A stretch of 64,000 nt of DNA from Sphingomonadales bacterium (GCA_018334165.1 JAGXTB010000072.1:1-64000); one strand, 5' to 3'. Shown: positions 44,206 to 53,966, counted from the stretch's first letter. A program made the numbers and translations. Notes: generated from the sequence alone by a model not told the origin.

Positions 44206-44564
44206 GCGTCGCCCAGGACACGGTCTCCATCCTCGCCGTCTGGGGCCAGACCGTGACCATCATGCGCAAGACGCCGACTTTTTCCGATAGTGGCGCGCCG
44301 ACTCCTGTCTGGGCATCCGTTGGGACGGCCACAGCCGACATCCAGCCGATCGACGGAAGCGAGAAGCGGATCGAACTCGGCGAGCGCGTGCTGACCACGC
44401 ACGAAATCTATTTCCCCAACGGGACCGACATCCGCGGAGGCGACCGCGTGCAGCCTGCTGGCTGGGCCGCCGGCGACGACGAGTACGAGGTCCGCGCGCT
44501 CATCGCTGAGACACCGAGCCACGTCCGCGTCAACGCGACGCTCGTCCGGGGGCACGGTGGCTGA
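44202..44564 (+). CDS. head-tail adaptor/head closure-like protein
   Basis: Position; VTIMRKTPTFSDSGAPTPVWASVGTATADIQPIDG. Confidence 0.6.
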   Translation: MSVAQDTVSILAVWGQTVTIMRKTPTFSDSGAPTPVWASVGTATADIQPIDGSEKRIELGERVLTTHEIYFPNGTDIRGGDRVQPAGWAAGDDEYEVRALIAETPSHVRVNATLVRGHGG

Positions 44565-45051
44565 CGGGTTCCAGATTTCTGTGACAGCGAAGAACCTCAA
44601 GTTCGACAAGTATGCCTTGTCTGCCGAGGACTTAATTATTGACGCGATCGACGTGACCATCGGCGAGGTCCAGGCCCACATCCGCGACGGCCACCCTAAG
44701 GTGAACAAGCTGACCTTAAAACGAACGCGCGGCGATCGCGACTCGCTCGACACCTACCGCGTGCGCACCGGCGGCGAGGTCGGCGAGTTCCGCGGAATGA
44801 TGCGCTGGCTCACACATACCGGAGTGTCGCGCAATTCGGTCTTCCTGGTGCAGGCCAAAGTCTCAGGCACCGGCTTCACGCGGAGCATCTCCGGCAAGGT
44901 CTACAGCGCGCAGAAGCACATGAATGATTTGGAGTTCGGCACGGCCGGCCGGCGCGCCTTCCCAGCCTTCCGGCCAGCTCTGATCGCCAAGGGACCGCGA
45001 GGGCAGTACCTAGTCCGCGAAGCACTCCTACGGGCGGCGGCGCGCTTGTGA
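44557..45051 (+). CDS. HK97 gp10-type neck/tail component
   Basis: Position and size; KHMNDLEFGTAGRRAFPAFRPAL. Confidence 0.6.
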   Translation: MADGFQISVTAKNLKFDKYALSAEDLIIDAIDVTIGEVQAHIRDGHPKVNKLTLKRTRGDRDSLDTYRVRTGGEVGEFRGMMRWLTHTGVSRNSVFLVQAKVSGTGFTRSISGKVYSAQKHMNDLEFGTAGRRAFPAFRPALIAKGPRGQYLVREALLRAAARL

Positions 45052-45512
45052 AGGTCCTTAAGGAGATGGTCCATAAGGCCATGCGTGACGACGCGACCTT
45101 GCGCACGCTTCTGGCCCACGCGGCCACGCCATACGGCGTCTACGAGGGCCACTTCCCAACCACGCCTGACTTCAGCGCGGCGGCCGGCGCGGCCCGTTCC
45201 TACGTCACCTGGATGTTCATCGGGGGCGGCGGCGACGGATCGACCAACGGGCCTGAGATGCGCCTTGGAGAAAAGGTTTTCACCGTGACCGCGTGGAGCG
45301 CCAACCCAGACACCGTCGAGTCAGCGCACAAGCGGATCCGGCGCCTACTCACCGACCTCTACGGCTGCACGCTCCCGACGACCGACGCAAACGTGACCGG
45401 CCTCAAGCCTGAGCCAGGCGGCTACGGCCCGGACCTGTTCGACGACGAGGCCAAGGCGTACTTCCGATCAGAGACCTACCGCGTCTGGTACCGCGAGGAC
45501 GTCACCTCATGA
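45048..45512 (+). CDS. DUF3168-type tail completion protein
   Basis: VYEGHFPTTPDFSAAAGAARSYVTWMFI...GEKVFTVTAWS. Confidence 0.55.
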   Translation: MKVLKEMVHKAMRDDATLRTLLAHAATPYGVYEGHFPTTPDFSAAAGAARSYVTWMFIGGGGDGSTNGPEMRLGEKVFTVTAWSANPDTVESAHKRIRRLLTDLYGCTLPTTDANVTGLKPEPGGYGPDLFDDEAKAYFRSETYRVWYREDVTS

Positions 45513-46537
45513 GCGAAGTGGCCGCAGAAGTCAACAAGGACGAGGAGATCGAGCGCGGCCTCGAGCGCATGCACGCCATGGGCGTCGAGGTAAAGACGCT
45601 CAAGCACCCGCTCATCGTCGACCGCAACTGGGAGGCCGAACAGGAGATGCAGGGATGGGTCGGCCCCTACATGCGCAACATCGCCTGGCACTACCACGAC
45701 ATCCTGGCCGCCGGCCACATCGGCCCCCTGCTCAACAGGCTCGGCGGCCGCCCCGTTGCCGTGGTCGGCGCTGGCGCGAGCCTGGACAAGAACGTGGACA
45801 GCTTGCGAGACTTCCCAGGCATCATCATCGCGTGCGACCGAGCGGCGAAGGCGCTCACGGCGCGGGACATTTGTCCGGACATTGTGGTCGCCGTGGACCC
45901 GCGGCCATACCACATCGCTAAGATGCTGGACTACCCGCAGAGTAAGGGCCAGACGCTCGTCGCGTCCGTCTGCTTGCACCCAGACGTGGTCCAAGCCTGG
46001 CGCGGCCGCGTGCGCTACATGAGCCATGAGAACCCAGGCACGCAGTTCTTCGACCACGGCCTGCCGCATCTGTTCCCCGGCATGCCAGCGCTCTACTGCC
46101 TAGGAAACGTCGGGAACATGGCCGTGCAGCTTGCGGCGGAGATGGGGGCCGGAAAGATCGTCCTAGTCGGTCAGGACTACGGCTACACCGACGGCAAGAT
46201 GAGCGCCGACGACTGGGTCTACCAGCATCAATCGATGTTCTTGGAAAGCGGCTGGCGGCGCGAAGTGCCCGACCACGCCTACAACCTCGAGCGGCGCACA
46301 GGCAAGGTGATGACGAAAGGCATCGACGGTGAGGTGCAGACCTACGCACCGTTCCTCGGCTATCGTGATTCTCTTTATAACATCGTGAAACTTTGGAATC
46401 TCGACGTGGTCAACGCGACGGAGGGCGGCATCCTAGTCGACCTTCCGCAGATGGCCCTGTCAAAAGTCGTAACAAGCCTGTTACAATTTAACGCCGGGGA
46501 GGCACGCACCCTCCTTAGTCAGGCGCTCGGGGGATAA
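45509..46537 (+). CDS. DUF115/MptE-like, Maf-type putative glycosyltransferase (copy 3)
   Basis: VAVVGAGASLDKNVDSLRDF...CDRAAKALTARDICPDIVVAVDP; KIVLVGQDYGYTDGKMSAD. Confidence 0.8.
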   Translation: MSEVAAEVNKDEEIERGLERMHAMGVEVKTLKHPLIVDRNWEAEQEMQGWVGPYMRNIAWHYHDILAAGHIGPLLNRLGGRPVAVVGAGASLDKNVDSLRDFPGIIIACDRAAKALTARDICPDIVVAVDPRPYHIAKMLDYPQSKGQTLVASVCLHPDVVQAWRGRVRYMSHENPGTQFFDHGLPHLFPGMPALYCLGNVGNMAVQLAAEMGAGKIVLVGQDYGYTDGKMSADDWVYQHQSMFLESGWRREVPDHAYNLERRTGKVMTKGIDGEVQTYAPFLGYRDSLYNIVKLWNLDVVNATEGGILVDLPQMALSKVVTSLLQFNAGEARTLLSQALGG

Positions 46538-46538
46538 T

Positions 46539-47294
46539 ATGGTTGAAACCAATAATCTGTTGCTCGGCCTCGGCAAGCTTTACCTCAAGCGCGAGGGCGA
46601 CACCGACGGCAAGTACCGCATGGTCGGCGCGCTGAAGGACAAGGTAGAGTTCACCTACAAGCAGGAGATCGTCAAGCAGAAGGTGGGCGAGCTCATGGGC
46701 GCGCCGCGCGCTGACCGTATCAATGAGGAGGCCATGCTTAAGGCCCAGATATGCGACTTCAAGATCGAGCAGCTCATTCCGTTGCTCGGCCTGACCGTCT
46801 CGACGACCGCCCTCACGGTGACGAACTCCATCCGCCGCGTCGAGGAGCATATCACAGGCATCTCCACGACCGACACGCAGACGCTGTCGCAGACCGCCAA
46901 GTCGAAGACCTCAGTTCATATCACGAGCCTAGACCGCGCCACGGACTACGTGCAGGGCACCGACTTCACCATGCCCACCGCCCGCGGGATCAAGCCGGTG
47001 ACGTCCGCGTTCCGCAACCTCACCGTCCTTGCGCACTACACGTCGCGCCGCACCACGAAGCGCGTGCGCATCGGCGACCACAAGACACTGCCCGTGATGA
47101 GCCTGATGTTCACCCACAAGATGAAGAACGGCAAGATGATCAGCCTGATCATTCCGCGCTGCCACATCGAGGGAGACATCACAATCCCGTGGGGCGAGAA
47201 GGAGTACACCGCATACGACATCTCGTTCTCGGCGCTTGCTGACACCACGCAGCCCGAGGGTCGGCGCCTGTTCCACATCGTGAAGGAGTCGTAA
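46539..47294 (+). CDS. major tail tube protein
   Basis: Position before tail chaperones; MVETNNLLLGLGKLYLKREGDTDGKYRMVGALKDKVEFTYKQEI. Confidence 0.7.
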   Translation: MVETNNLLLGLGKLYLKREGDTDGKYRMVGALKDKVEFTYKQEIVKQKVGELMGAPRADRINEEAMLKAQICDFKIEQLIPLLGLTVSTTALTVTNSIRRVEEHITGISTTDTQTLSQTAKSKTSVHITSLDRATDYVQGTDFTMPTARGIKPVTSAFRNLTVLAHYTSRRTTKRVRIGDHKTLPVMSLMFTHKMKNGKMISLIIPRCHIEGDITIPWGEKEYTAYDISFSALADTTQPEGRRLFHIVKES

Positions 47295-47319
47295 TCCAAA
47301 CCGTAGGAGGCCATTCGTA

Positions 47320-47766
47320 ATGACGAGCACGCCAGACGAAGACGTTCTTATCCCTGTGCCGGTCGTATTTCGGCTCGGGGCGCACGAGATCCGCGTCACG
47401 CCGCTGCCGGTGCGGCGCGTCAAGGAACTGATCCGCGCTGTCGAAGGACACAAGGACCTGCTGGAGAAGCTGCCGCAAGTGTTGCAGATCGGCGTCGAGA
47501 CGTTCCTCGACAAAGAAATCTACAAACGTCTCAACGCGCTCGTGCGCTTGGTCGTCTCGCCGGCGTCCGCGCACGAGTTTATGACGGACGAGTGGTGCGA
47601 GGAAAACATGACGCACGCGCACTACCGGGCTATCTTCATGACGGTGCTGAAGCAGAACGAGTTGCACGGCGTTTTTCTAAAGGCGAAGGCCTTTCTGGGG
47701 GCGAACATGGACGGAGCCCTTCGCCAGGCGCTGACGAAGGTAAACCCGGACGCACCGTTGAACTGA
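47320..47766 (+). CDS. tail assembly chaperone, upstream frame (G-like)
   Basis: Between tail tube and tape measure; FRLGAHEIRVTPLPVRRVKELIRAVEGHKDLLEKLPQVL. Confidence 0.7.
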   Translation: MTSTPDEDVLIPVPVVFRLGAHEIRVTPLPVRRVKELIRAVEGHKDLLEKLPQVLQIGVETFLDKEIYKRLNALVRLVVSPASAHEFMTDEWCEENMTHAHYRAIFMTVLKQNELHGVFLKAKAFLGANMDGALRQALTKVNPDAPLN

Positions 47767-48032
47767 CGGAGATCCTGCATCTGTTGATGTCGTCGTACGG
47801 CTGGACGCTGGACCAGGCGCTGGACCTGACGTATCCGCAGATCAAGGCGCTCTATCGGACCTTGATGAAGTGGCCGACGGCGAATATGTTTGTAGCCATG
47901 ATGTCGCAGCACCTGAACGAAGGCAAGGACGAAACCGGGAAGCTCGAAAGCATGAAATCCGGGTCTGTCTCCGTGGTCGACGGAGCAGATTTTTTTAGCA
48001 AGCTCGGCATCAAACCTGAACCGGAGGGCTAG
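47757..48032 (+). CDS. tail assembly chaperone, downstream frame (T-like), probably expressed by frameshift or coupled restart
   Basis: ELTEILHLLMSSYGWTLDQALDLTYPQIKALYRTLMKWP in the -1 frame; open without ATG upstream back to about 47592. Confidence 0.65.
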   Translation, partial: VELTEILHLLMSSYGWTLDQALDLTYPQIKALYRTLMKWPTANMFVAMMSQHLNEGKDETGKLESMKSGSVSVVDGADFFSKLGIKPEPEG

Positions 48033-49732
48033 TGGCGACGAACGCGGGCATCCTTGAAGTCGTCATCACGGCTACCACCTCCGGCCTCACGGCCGGCATA
48101 GCCAATGCCCGCGACGCCATCAACAAGGCTGGCCCCGACTTCAAGCGGTACGGGGCCTTACTGTTCGGCTCCGTGGTCGTCGGCCTGACCGCCAGCGTCC
48201 ACGCCTTCGGGGAAGCCGAGAAGAACGCAACACTCCTAAGCCAAGCGCTCGCAAACCAAGGCATCCACTCGCGCGAGGCGCTCGAGGAACTGCTGAAGCT
48301 CTCGACCGAGCTGCAACACCTCAGTGGAATCTCCGACGATGCCATCCAAAATGCTGAAAAAATAATCGTCACGTTCGGCGCGACCGGCAAAGAGCTTGAG
48401 CGCATGACGCGCGCTGCTGTTGACGCTGCGGCACAAGGGAAGGACCTTGAAGGCGCGGCCGAAGCGCTCGGCAAAGCCTACCTCGGCGAGACCGGCCGAC
48501 TCAAACAGTACGGGATCACGATCGACGAAGCGGTCCCCAAGGCGTTGCGCTTCGCAGAGGCCCTACGTCAGTGGGAGAAGTTATACGGCGGGTCTGCGGC
48601 TGCCAAAGGAAAAACATTCTTCGGGATGATCGGAATCGCCAAGGAAGATATTGAAGATTTCGGCGAGGAAATCGGTCGCAACCTTGTGCCGACCGTCAAG
48701 CGGTTTGTCCAGTTCATGATCGACAACCGCGACGTGCTCATGAAAGCATCAGCAGACATTGGTCGCGGCATCCTGAAATGGGCAGACGATTTTGCGACTG
48801 TCTTCACGTACTTCAAGACGAAATATGCCCAGTTAAAAGCGTTCATGGCAAGCAGCCCGAATCTATTCTTCGGGAAGACGACGCCAGAGCAAAAGAAATT
48901 ATGGGATGACTTTTCTGATCCTGGCAACTCACCCACACACGTCGATACGAAGCCTGCAACGCTTGTGCCTGCTGGTATGTCTGCTGGCGCCAAGGACGAC
49001 GACAAAAAAGGTAAAGGGAGCCCCAGCGAATTTAGCGAGCTGTGGAAGCAGGCGTACAGCGAAATCTTTGCTGACGGCAAGATTGTATTCGACGGCATCA
49101 AGGACCTCATCAGCGGCACGATCGGCGTCCTCTCGCAGACCTTCCAGCAGGTGTTCATCAACCTGGCCGAGGGCGGCAAGAACTTCACGCAGATCATGTC
49201 CAACCTTGGCACGAGCTTCCGCAACCTCATGTTCAAGGTGATCGCCGACATCCTGGCCAAACAGATCACCGCGATCCTGATGAGCGTCACGGCGGAGCGC
49301 GCGGCCGCGCTGGCCAAGGTCGCCTTCCATAAGGCCGTCGCGTTCGCCGGCGCACTGGCCGCGCACGCGCCCATCCCTTTCGTCGGCGTCGCGCTGGGCT
49401 TGGCGGCTGCGGCCGCGATCGCGGCCTACCTGGCCGGGGCCATCCAATTCGCCGAAGGCGGCATCGTCAACGGGCCGACGTTGGGCCTGGTAGGCGAGGC
49501 CGGCCCGGAGGCCATCATCCCCCTCAAGAAGGGCAAGGAGATGGGCATCTTTGGCGGCGGGGGCGGCGGCGGGACCACCGAGGTCCACCTGCACTTCGAC
49601 GGCGCCGCGCTCGTGGACGGCGACGAGACGAAGTGGGACAACATCGCTCGCCGCCACATCATCCCGGCCCTGGCCGCTTACCAGGACAAGACCCGTGCCA
49701 ACGACTTCCGGCGCTGGCCGACGAGGGGCTGA
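48032..49732 (+). CDS. tail tape measure protein
   Basis: Long helical protein; C-terminal FAEGGIVNGPTLGLVGEAGPEAIIPLKKG motif. Confidence 0.9.
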   Translation: MATNAGILEVVITATTSGLTAGIANARDAINKAGPDFKRYGALLFGSVVVGLTASVHAFGEAEKNATLLSQALANQGIHSREALEELLKLSTELQHLSGISDDAIQNAEKIIVTFGATGKELERMTRAAVDAAAQGKDLEGAAEALGKAYLGETGRLKQYGITIDEAVPKALRFAEALRQWEKLYGGSAAAKGKTFFGMIGIAKEDIEDFGEEIGRNLVPTVKRFVQFMIDNRDVLMKASADIGRGILKWADDFATVFTYFKTKYAQLKAFMASSPNLFFGKTTPEQKKLWDDFSDPGNSPTHVDTKPATLVPAGMSAGAKDDDKKGKGSPSEFSELWKQAYSEIFADGKIVFDGIKDLISGTIGVLSQTFQQVFINLAEGGKNFTQIMSNLGTSFRNLMFKVIADILAKQITAILMSVTAERAAALAKVAFHKAVAFAGALAAHAPIPFVGVALGLAAAAAIAAYLAGAIQFAEGGIVNGPTLGLVGEAGPEAIIPLKKGKEMGIFGGGGGGGTTEVHLHFDGAALVDGDETKWDNIARRHIIPALAAYQDKTRANDFRRWPTRG

Positions 49733-50916
49733 TGGCGAACCAAGTCCTGACCACCAGCCTCACCCCGAGCCTCGACTGGGCCGACGTCTCTGGCGCGCTC
49801 GAGTACTGGGTGCAGGTCGCTACGGACCCGCGCTTCCGAACGATCACGCAGCAGAAGACCGGCCTGGCGACGAGCACCCACACCATCGCCTCCTCGCTGA
49901 CCGACGCCAAGAAGTACTACTGGCGCTTCCGGACGCGCACCACGGCGGCCTACACGACCGACCAGGCGCAGACCACACAAGGCGCTGTCGGAGTCGCCCT
50001 GCGTGACGCGGCGGCGCGGACCGGCCTGGCCCAGTCCTTTAAGCCAACATACTCCCTGCCGATCGCGCGCATCGCGCTCAGTCTAAAGAAGACCCTCGCG
50101 CCGACCGGGAACATCTGGGTGGAGATATGGACCGACTCGCCCGGCGCGCCCAGCGCCCAGCTGCTGGCCGATAGCGCCGTCGTGAACATCGCCACACTCA
50201 CGACCAGCTTCGCCTCCTACAACTTCGACTTCACCTTCCCCATCCCGGTCGTCGCCGGCACGACCTACTACGTTGTCCTGCAAGCAGACAACGCCATCGA
50301 CGCCGCGAACTACGCCACTTGGGAGACATCAGGCTCCAACAACTACAGCCGCGGCGGGCCGTTCCAACACGACGGCTCCGTGGCCTGGACGGCGCCCAAC
50401 ACGTTCGACCACGTCTTCAATACGCAGTACCAGGGTGGCTGGGGGACTTGGTCGCCGACGTGGTCCTTCTGGGTGGACTCGACCGCTGAGGCCGCGTTCA
50501 CGCCTAGCGTGTCGAACGCCGTCGGCCGCTACAGCTACATCGACCCCGACGAAACCACAGACACCTATACCTTTGCCTGCAACCCGAAGACCAAGGCCGA
50601 CCCCGTGCAAATGCAGAAGGCGTTCGAGCGCAACCTGTCCGGCGACCTGCTCTCCGAGTTCATCGCCACGCGCGCGCTGATCAAGCTGGACTTCAACGAA
50701 ACGTACATAGCCCTCGAGCAGAAGACGGAGATCGAACGCTTTGCGAACAAGCGCAAGGACGTCTACCTCGTGGTCCTGAGCTACAACCGCCAGGACGTCG
50801 TCGAGAACATCTACAAGGTGGCATTCACGAAGGGGCCGACGTTCGAGCCGCTGGCACACGGCCGCGAGGACTTGTTCGTCGGCGACGTGGAGCACGAGGA
50901 GTCGGCAAACACATGA
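49732..50916 (+). CDS. tail protein with Fn3-like N-terminus
   Basis: PSLDWADVSGALEYWVQVATDPRFRTITQQ...YYWRFRTRTTAAYTT. Confidence 0.65.
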   Translation: MANQVLTTSLTPSLDWADVSGALEYWVQVATDPRFRTITQQKTGLATSTHTIASSLTDAKKYYWRFRTRTTAAYTTDQAQTTQGAVGVALRDAAARTGLAQSFKPTYSLPIARIALSLKKTLAPTGNIWVEIWTDSPGAPSAQLLADSAVVNIATLTTSFASYNFDFTFPIPVVAGTTYYVVLQADNAIDAANYATWETSGSNNYSRGGPFQHDGSVAWTAPNTFDHVFNTQYQGGWGTWSPTWSFWVDSTAEAAFTPSVSNAVGRYSYIDPDETTDTYTFACNPKTKADPVQMQKAFERNLSGDLLSEFIATRALIKLDFNETYIALEQKTEIERFANKRKDVYLVVLSYNRQDVVENIYKVAFTKGPTFEPLAHGREDLFVGDVEHEESANT

Positions 50917-50926
50917 GGATTTCTAT

Positions 50927-51259
50927 ATGCCCGAAATAGGAAGCGGGGGCGGCAGCGGGTACCCGGCCGCCATCGACTCAGACGCGACGCTCGAAACGAA
51001 CGCCGACTACGCGCGCATCCAGGTCCCCAACGACTTGGCCGCGTGCATTGTCGCGATCGAGACGGAGCTCGGTATCGCGCCGTCCGGGGGATATGCTACG
51101 GTCGTTGCCCGATTGGACACTTTAAGCAATACGTCCGGCGGCGTGCCGAGAGGCGCGAACTCAGCTCGTCCAGCTGCCAGCGCCGGCACGTTTTATCTGA
51201 GCACCGATCTCGGAATCTTCGAATACAGTGACGGCACGAACTGGTTCCCGATCCTATAA
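50927..51259 (+). CDS. tail-fibre-associated small protein
   Basis: LAACIVAIETELGIAPSGGYATVVARLDTL; ARPAASAGTFYLSTDLGIFEYSDGTNWFPI. Confidence 0.6.
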   Translation: MPEIGSGGGSGYPAAIDSDATLETNADYARIQVPNDLAACIVAIETELGIAPSGGYATVVARLDTLSNTSGGVPRGANSARPAASAGTFYLSTDLGIFEYSDGTNWFPIL

Positions 51260-51263
51260 AAAT

Positions 51264-53909
51264 ATGAAAAAACTTCGACACCTCCTGACGGCAATCGGAC
51301 TCCTCGCCTGCGTGGCGGCGCCTTCCGCCGCCGTCACGCTCACCACGACCGGCTACTACAGCCTGCAATACGACACGGTCAAAGGCACGTCTACGATCCA
51401 GATCGCCGGAGAGATAAAGGTCGCCCAGAGTTCGATGACGCTGTCCACGGCTAAGGTGATCATCAACGGCACGACCGGCTTCATCACGCTGGCCGGCGCG
51501 CTGACGCTGTCCGGCGCGTCGGCCAACGCAGTATTTCCGGCCTCTACAACCGTCTCCGGCGTGTTTGGACGGAGCGCATCTTTTATCACCATCGATCAGA
51601 CCGGAGCCGCCGGATACATCACCTCGGTGTCCTCCGTAAACGCTGCTTCGTTCTGGGGCGACGGCTCTCATTTGACCGGAATAGGCGTTGGCGGCGATGG
51701 TGCTGTTCAGTTCGTAAAGAGCGGCAGTCTATTCGGACGCACCGACAAAATCTATTTCAATGAGCTCACTGGCACGCTCGCGCTCGGAACCGGCGTCTCG
51801 ACGACCAGGGGACTAAAGATATCTTCAACTGTCATAGCCGAGATCGATGTTTGCTCTGTCACCGGAACACCGACCTGCGGTGGCATTTTTACCGCCTCCT
51901 CAGGTGCCAATCCGTACACCACAATTACTGCTGATGGTGCGCTGCGCTTTAACTCCGCCGGGTCCAATCGCGGTGGCTTCTCGACTGGTGGGGCGCTCTA
52001 CATCGGCACCGATCCAGTGGCCGCCGGCGGAACTGCTGGAGACCTCTATTTGTCTGGCAACGTCACGTCCGACCTTGCGGTAATCGCTCTGAACTTCACG
52101 CAGAACGGAGCTGCTGGGAGATATTCCGGAGCCTCGTCTGTCACAGCCTCCGGCTTCTTTGGGGACGGATCACAACTGAAAGGCATCCCATCCACGTCAT
52201 CGATCAGCGGGGTCTACCTGCCCCTGGCTGGCGGCTACATGTCCGGCCAGCTGACCAACACGTCGAGCATAACAGCGACCGTGCGGATGCTTTCGCCGCT
52301 CTACACACCTCTGGTCGGCAACGGCAACAGCATCGCCATCACCGCCAACAACGGGGCCGCCGCGCCTGCTGGTTCAATCACGCTTACCGGCGGCACCGGC
52401 TCATCTTCCGGCGGAGCAGGCGGCAACATCGTCATCAATGGCGGCGGGTCAAATGCCAATGACGCGGACGGCGGGGACATCACGATTACAGGCGGTGGTG
52501 CCGACAACGCGTCCACGCCTGGCGGTGGAGACGTGACGATTACTGCCGGAAGCGGCAACAACGGGGACGGCGGCGTCTTGACCCTGGCCGGAGGAACTGG
52601 CGCTGGGGCCAACGCCGGATACATCGCCTTCTTGTCCAGCGGCATCGAGCGCGGGCGCCTGTCGCAGACTGGGAACCTGACGTTTTATAGCTCAGTCACC
52701 GCGTCGGCTTTCTACGGAAACGGGGCTGGCTTGGTCGGAGTGACTGGGACAGAGGCCAACACCTACACCTCCTCCAAGACGTTCACCAGCACCGTGCAAA
52801 CCGCCGCGCTGTACTCCACGTCTTCATCCTTTCGCAATTCAATCAGCACCCAGGCGCAGTTCTACGGCATGGCCGTCGGTGTCCCGAGCGATTTAAACGG
52901 GTCAATCGGTCTTGGAAATGCCGCCGTTGCGCGAGGCATTCTTCAATACCAGGGGAACACCAATGGGTTCTTCTATCTCGATAACACCTACAACAACGAC
53001 AACGCCGACTTTGTATTTAGATCAAAAACCTCCGTTTTGGCGCAGGAGAATTTCCGGATTCGCGGGAATGGACATGCCGGGTTTGGCGTAGCGGCTCCTG
53101 CGTCTTCTTGGGGGGCGTCGAAGACGGTTGAAATTTCAACCGGGAACAATGGCCCGAGCCTGTCTCTGACAAATACAGGAGGCACAGCTTCTAGATGGGA
53201 GCTTATCGCGAAGGGCGGGTCGTCTGGCGAAGTTGCGCTCGCCGAAAGCGGCACTACTCTGTGGATTCTGGATAAGACCACGGGCCGGATGACGCTCGGG
53301 TCAACGGCTGGAACTGGGGTTGGTGGTCTTATCGCCGGGTCGGCTATTATCGATGCCGGGTCGGGAGTCTCCACGGTAACGGTCGGCAACGCCTCCAACG
53401 GCTCCGGCTCTGTAATGATCTATGCCAACAGCGGCGTCACCAACGGGATAACTATTGGACCATCAGTCGATTTAGGGGCACGGATCAGGTACAACTCGAA
53501 TGGGAATCTGGACATCAGCCCGCGCGAAGGCTTCCATATCAATTTTAGAGGCGGCGGCCAGGTCTATTCATCCTCTGGGACCTGGACACCGGCATGGACC
53601 GGGTTCAGTGCCGACCCCACTGGAACCACCGCCGTCTTGCAGATCGGGAAGATGGTGAAGGCCGAAATTGAACTTTCGGGGCATGGAACAAGCAACGCCA
53701 CCACACTCACCGTCACACTCCCCGTCGCGGCAAAGCGGGCCACAAGCTATCCGATGCAAGTCGTAGACAATGGCACCAACGTCATTGGTGTTTGCGACAC
53801 AGCTGCCGCGTCTAACATTCTTACTTGCTACGCATCTTCGGCCTACGCCAGTTTCACCGGATCAGGGCTTAAGAGCGTGCGGATAAATATCTCGTACATC
53901 GCCAACTAA
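51264..53909 (+). CDS. tail fibre/adhesin-like protein with N-terminal signal-peptide-like sequence
   Basis: MKKLRHLLTAIGLLACVAAPSAAV; repeated F(W/F/Y)GDGSxLxGI motifs; Gly-rich beta repeats. Confidence 0.7.
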   Translation: MKKLRHLLTAIGLLACVAAPSAAVTLTTTGYYSLQYDTVKGTSTIQIAGEIKVAQSSMTLSTAKVIINGTTGFITLAGALTLSGASANAVFPASTTVSGVFGRSASFITIDQTGAAGYITSVSSVNAASFWGDGSHLTGIGVGGDGAVQFVKSGSLFGRTDKIYFNELTGTLALGTGVSTTRGLKISSTVIAEIDVCSVTGTPTCGGIFTASSGANPYTTITADGALRFNSAGSNRGGFSTGGALYIGTDPVAAGGTAGDLYLSGNVTSDLAVIALNFTQNGAAGRYSGASSVTASGFFGDGSQLKGIPSTSSISGVYLPLAGGYMSGQLTNTSSITATVRMLSPLYTPLVGNGNSIAITANNGAAAPAGSITLTGGTGSSSGGAGGNIVINGGGSNANDADGGDITITGGGADNASTPGGGDVTITAGSGNNGDGGVLTLAGGTGAGANAGYIAFLSSGIERGRLSQTGNLTFYSSVTASAFYGNGAGLVGVTGTEANTYTSSKTFTSTVQTAALYSTSSSFRNSISTQAQFYGMAVGVPSDLNGSIGLGNAAVARGILQYQGNTNGFFYLDNTYNNDNADFVFRSKTSVLAQENFRIRGNGHAGFGVAAPASSWGASKTVEISTGNNGPSLSLTNTGGTASRWELIAKGGSSGEVALAESGTTLWILDKTTGRMTLGSTAGTGVGGLIAGSAIIDAGSGVSTVTVGNASNGSGSVMIYANSGVTNGITIGPSVDLGARIRYNSNGNLDISPREGFHINFRGGGQVYSSSGTWTPAWTGFSADPTGTTAVLQIGKMVKAEIELSGHGTSNATTLTVTLPVAAKRATSYPMQVVDNGTNVIGVCDTAAASNILTCYASSAYASFTGSGLKSVRINISYIAN

Positions 53910-53966
53910 AATGACCGCCCCCCTCCACCTGCTCTACCCCCGGCTGGTTAAGCTGGCGGAGCGCGC

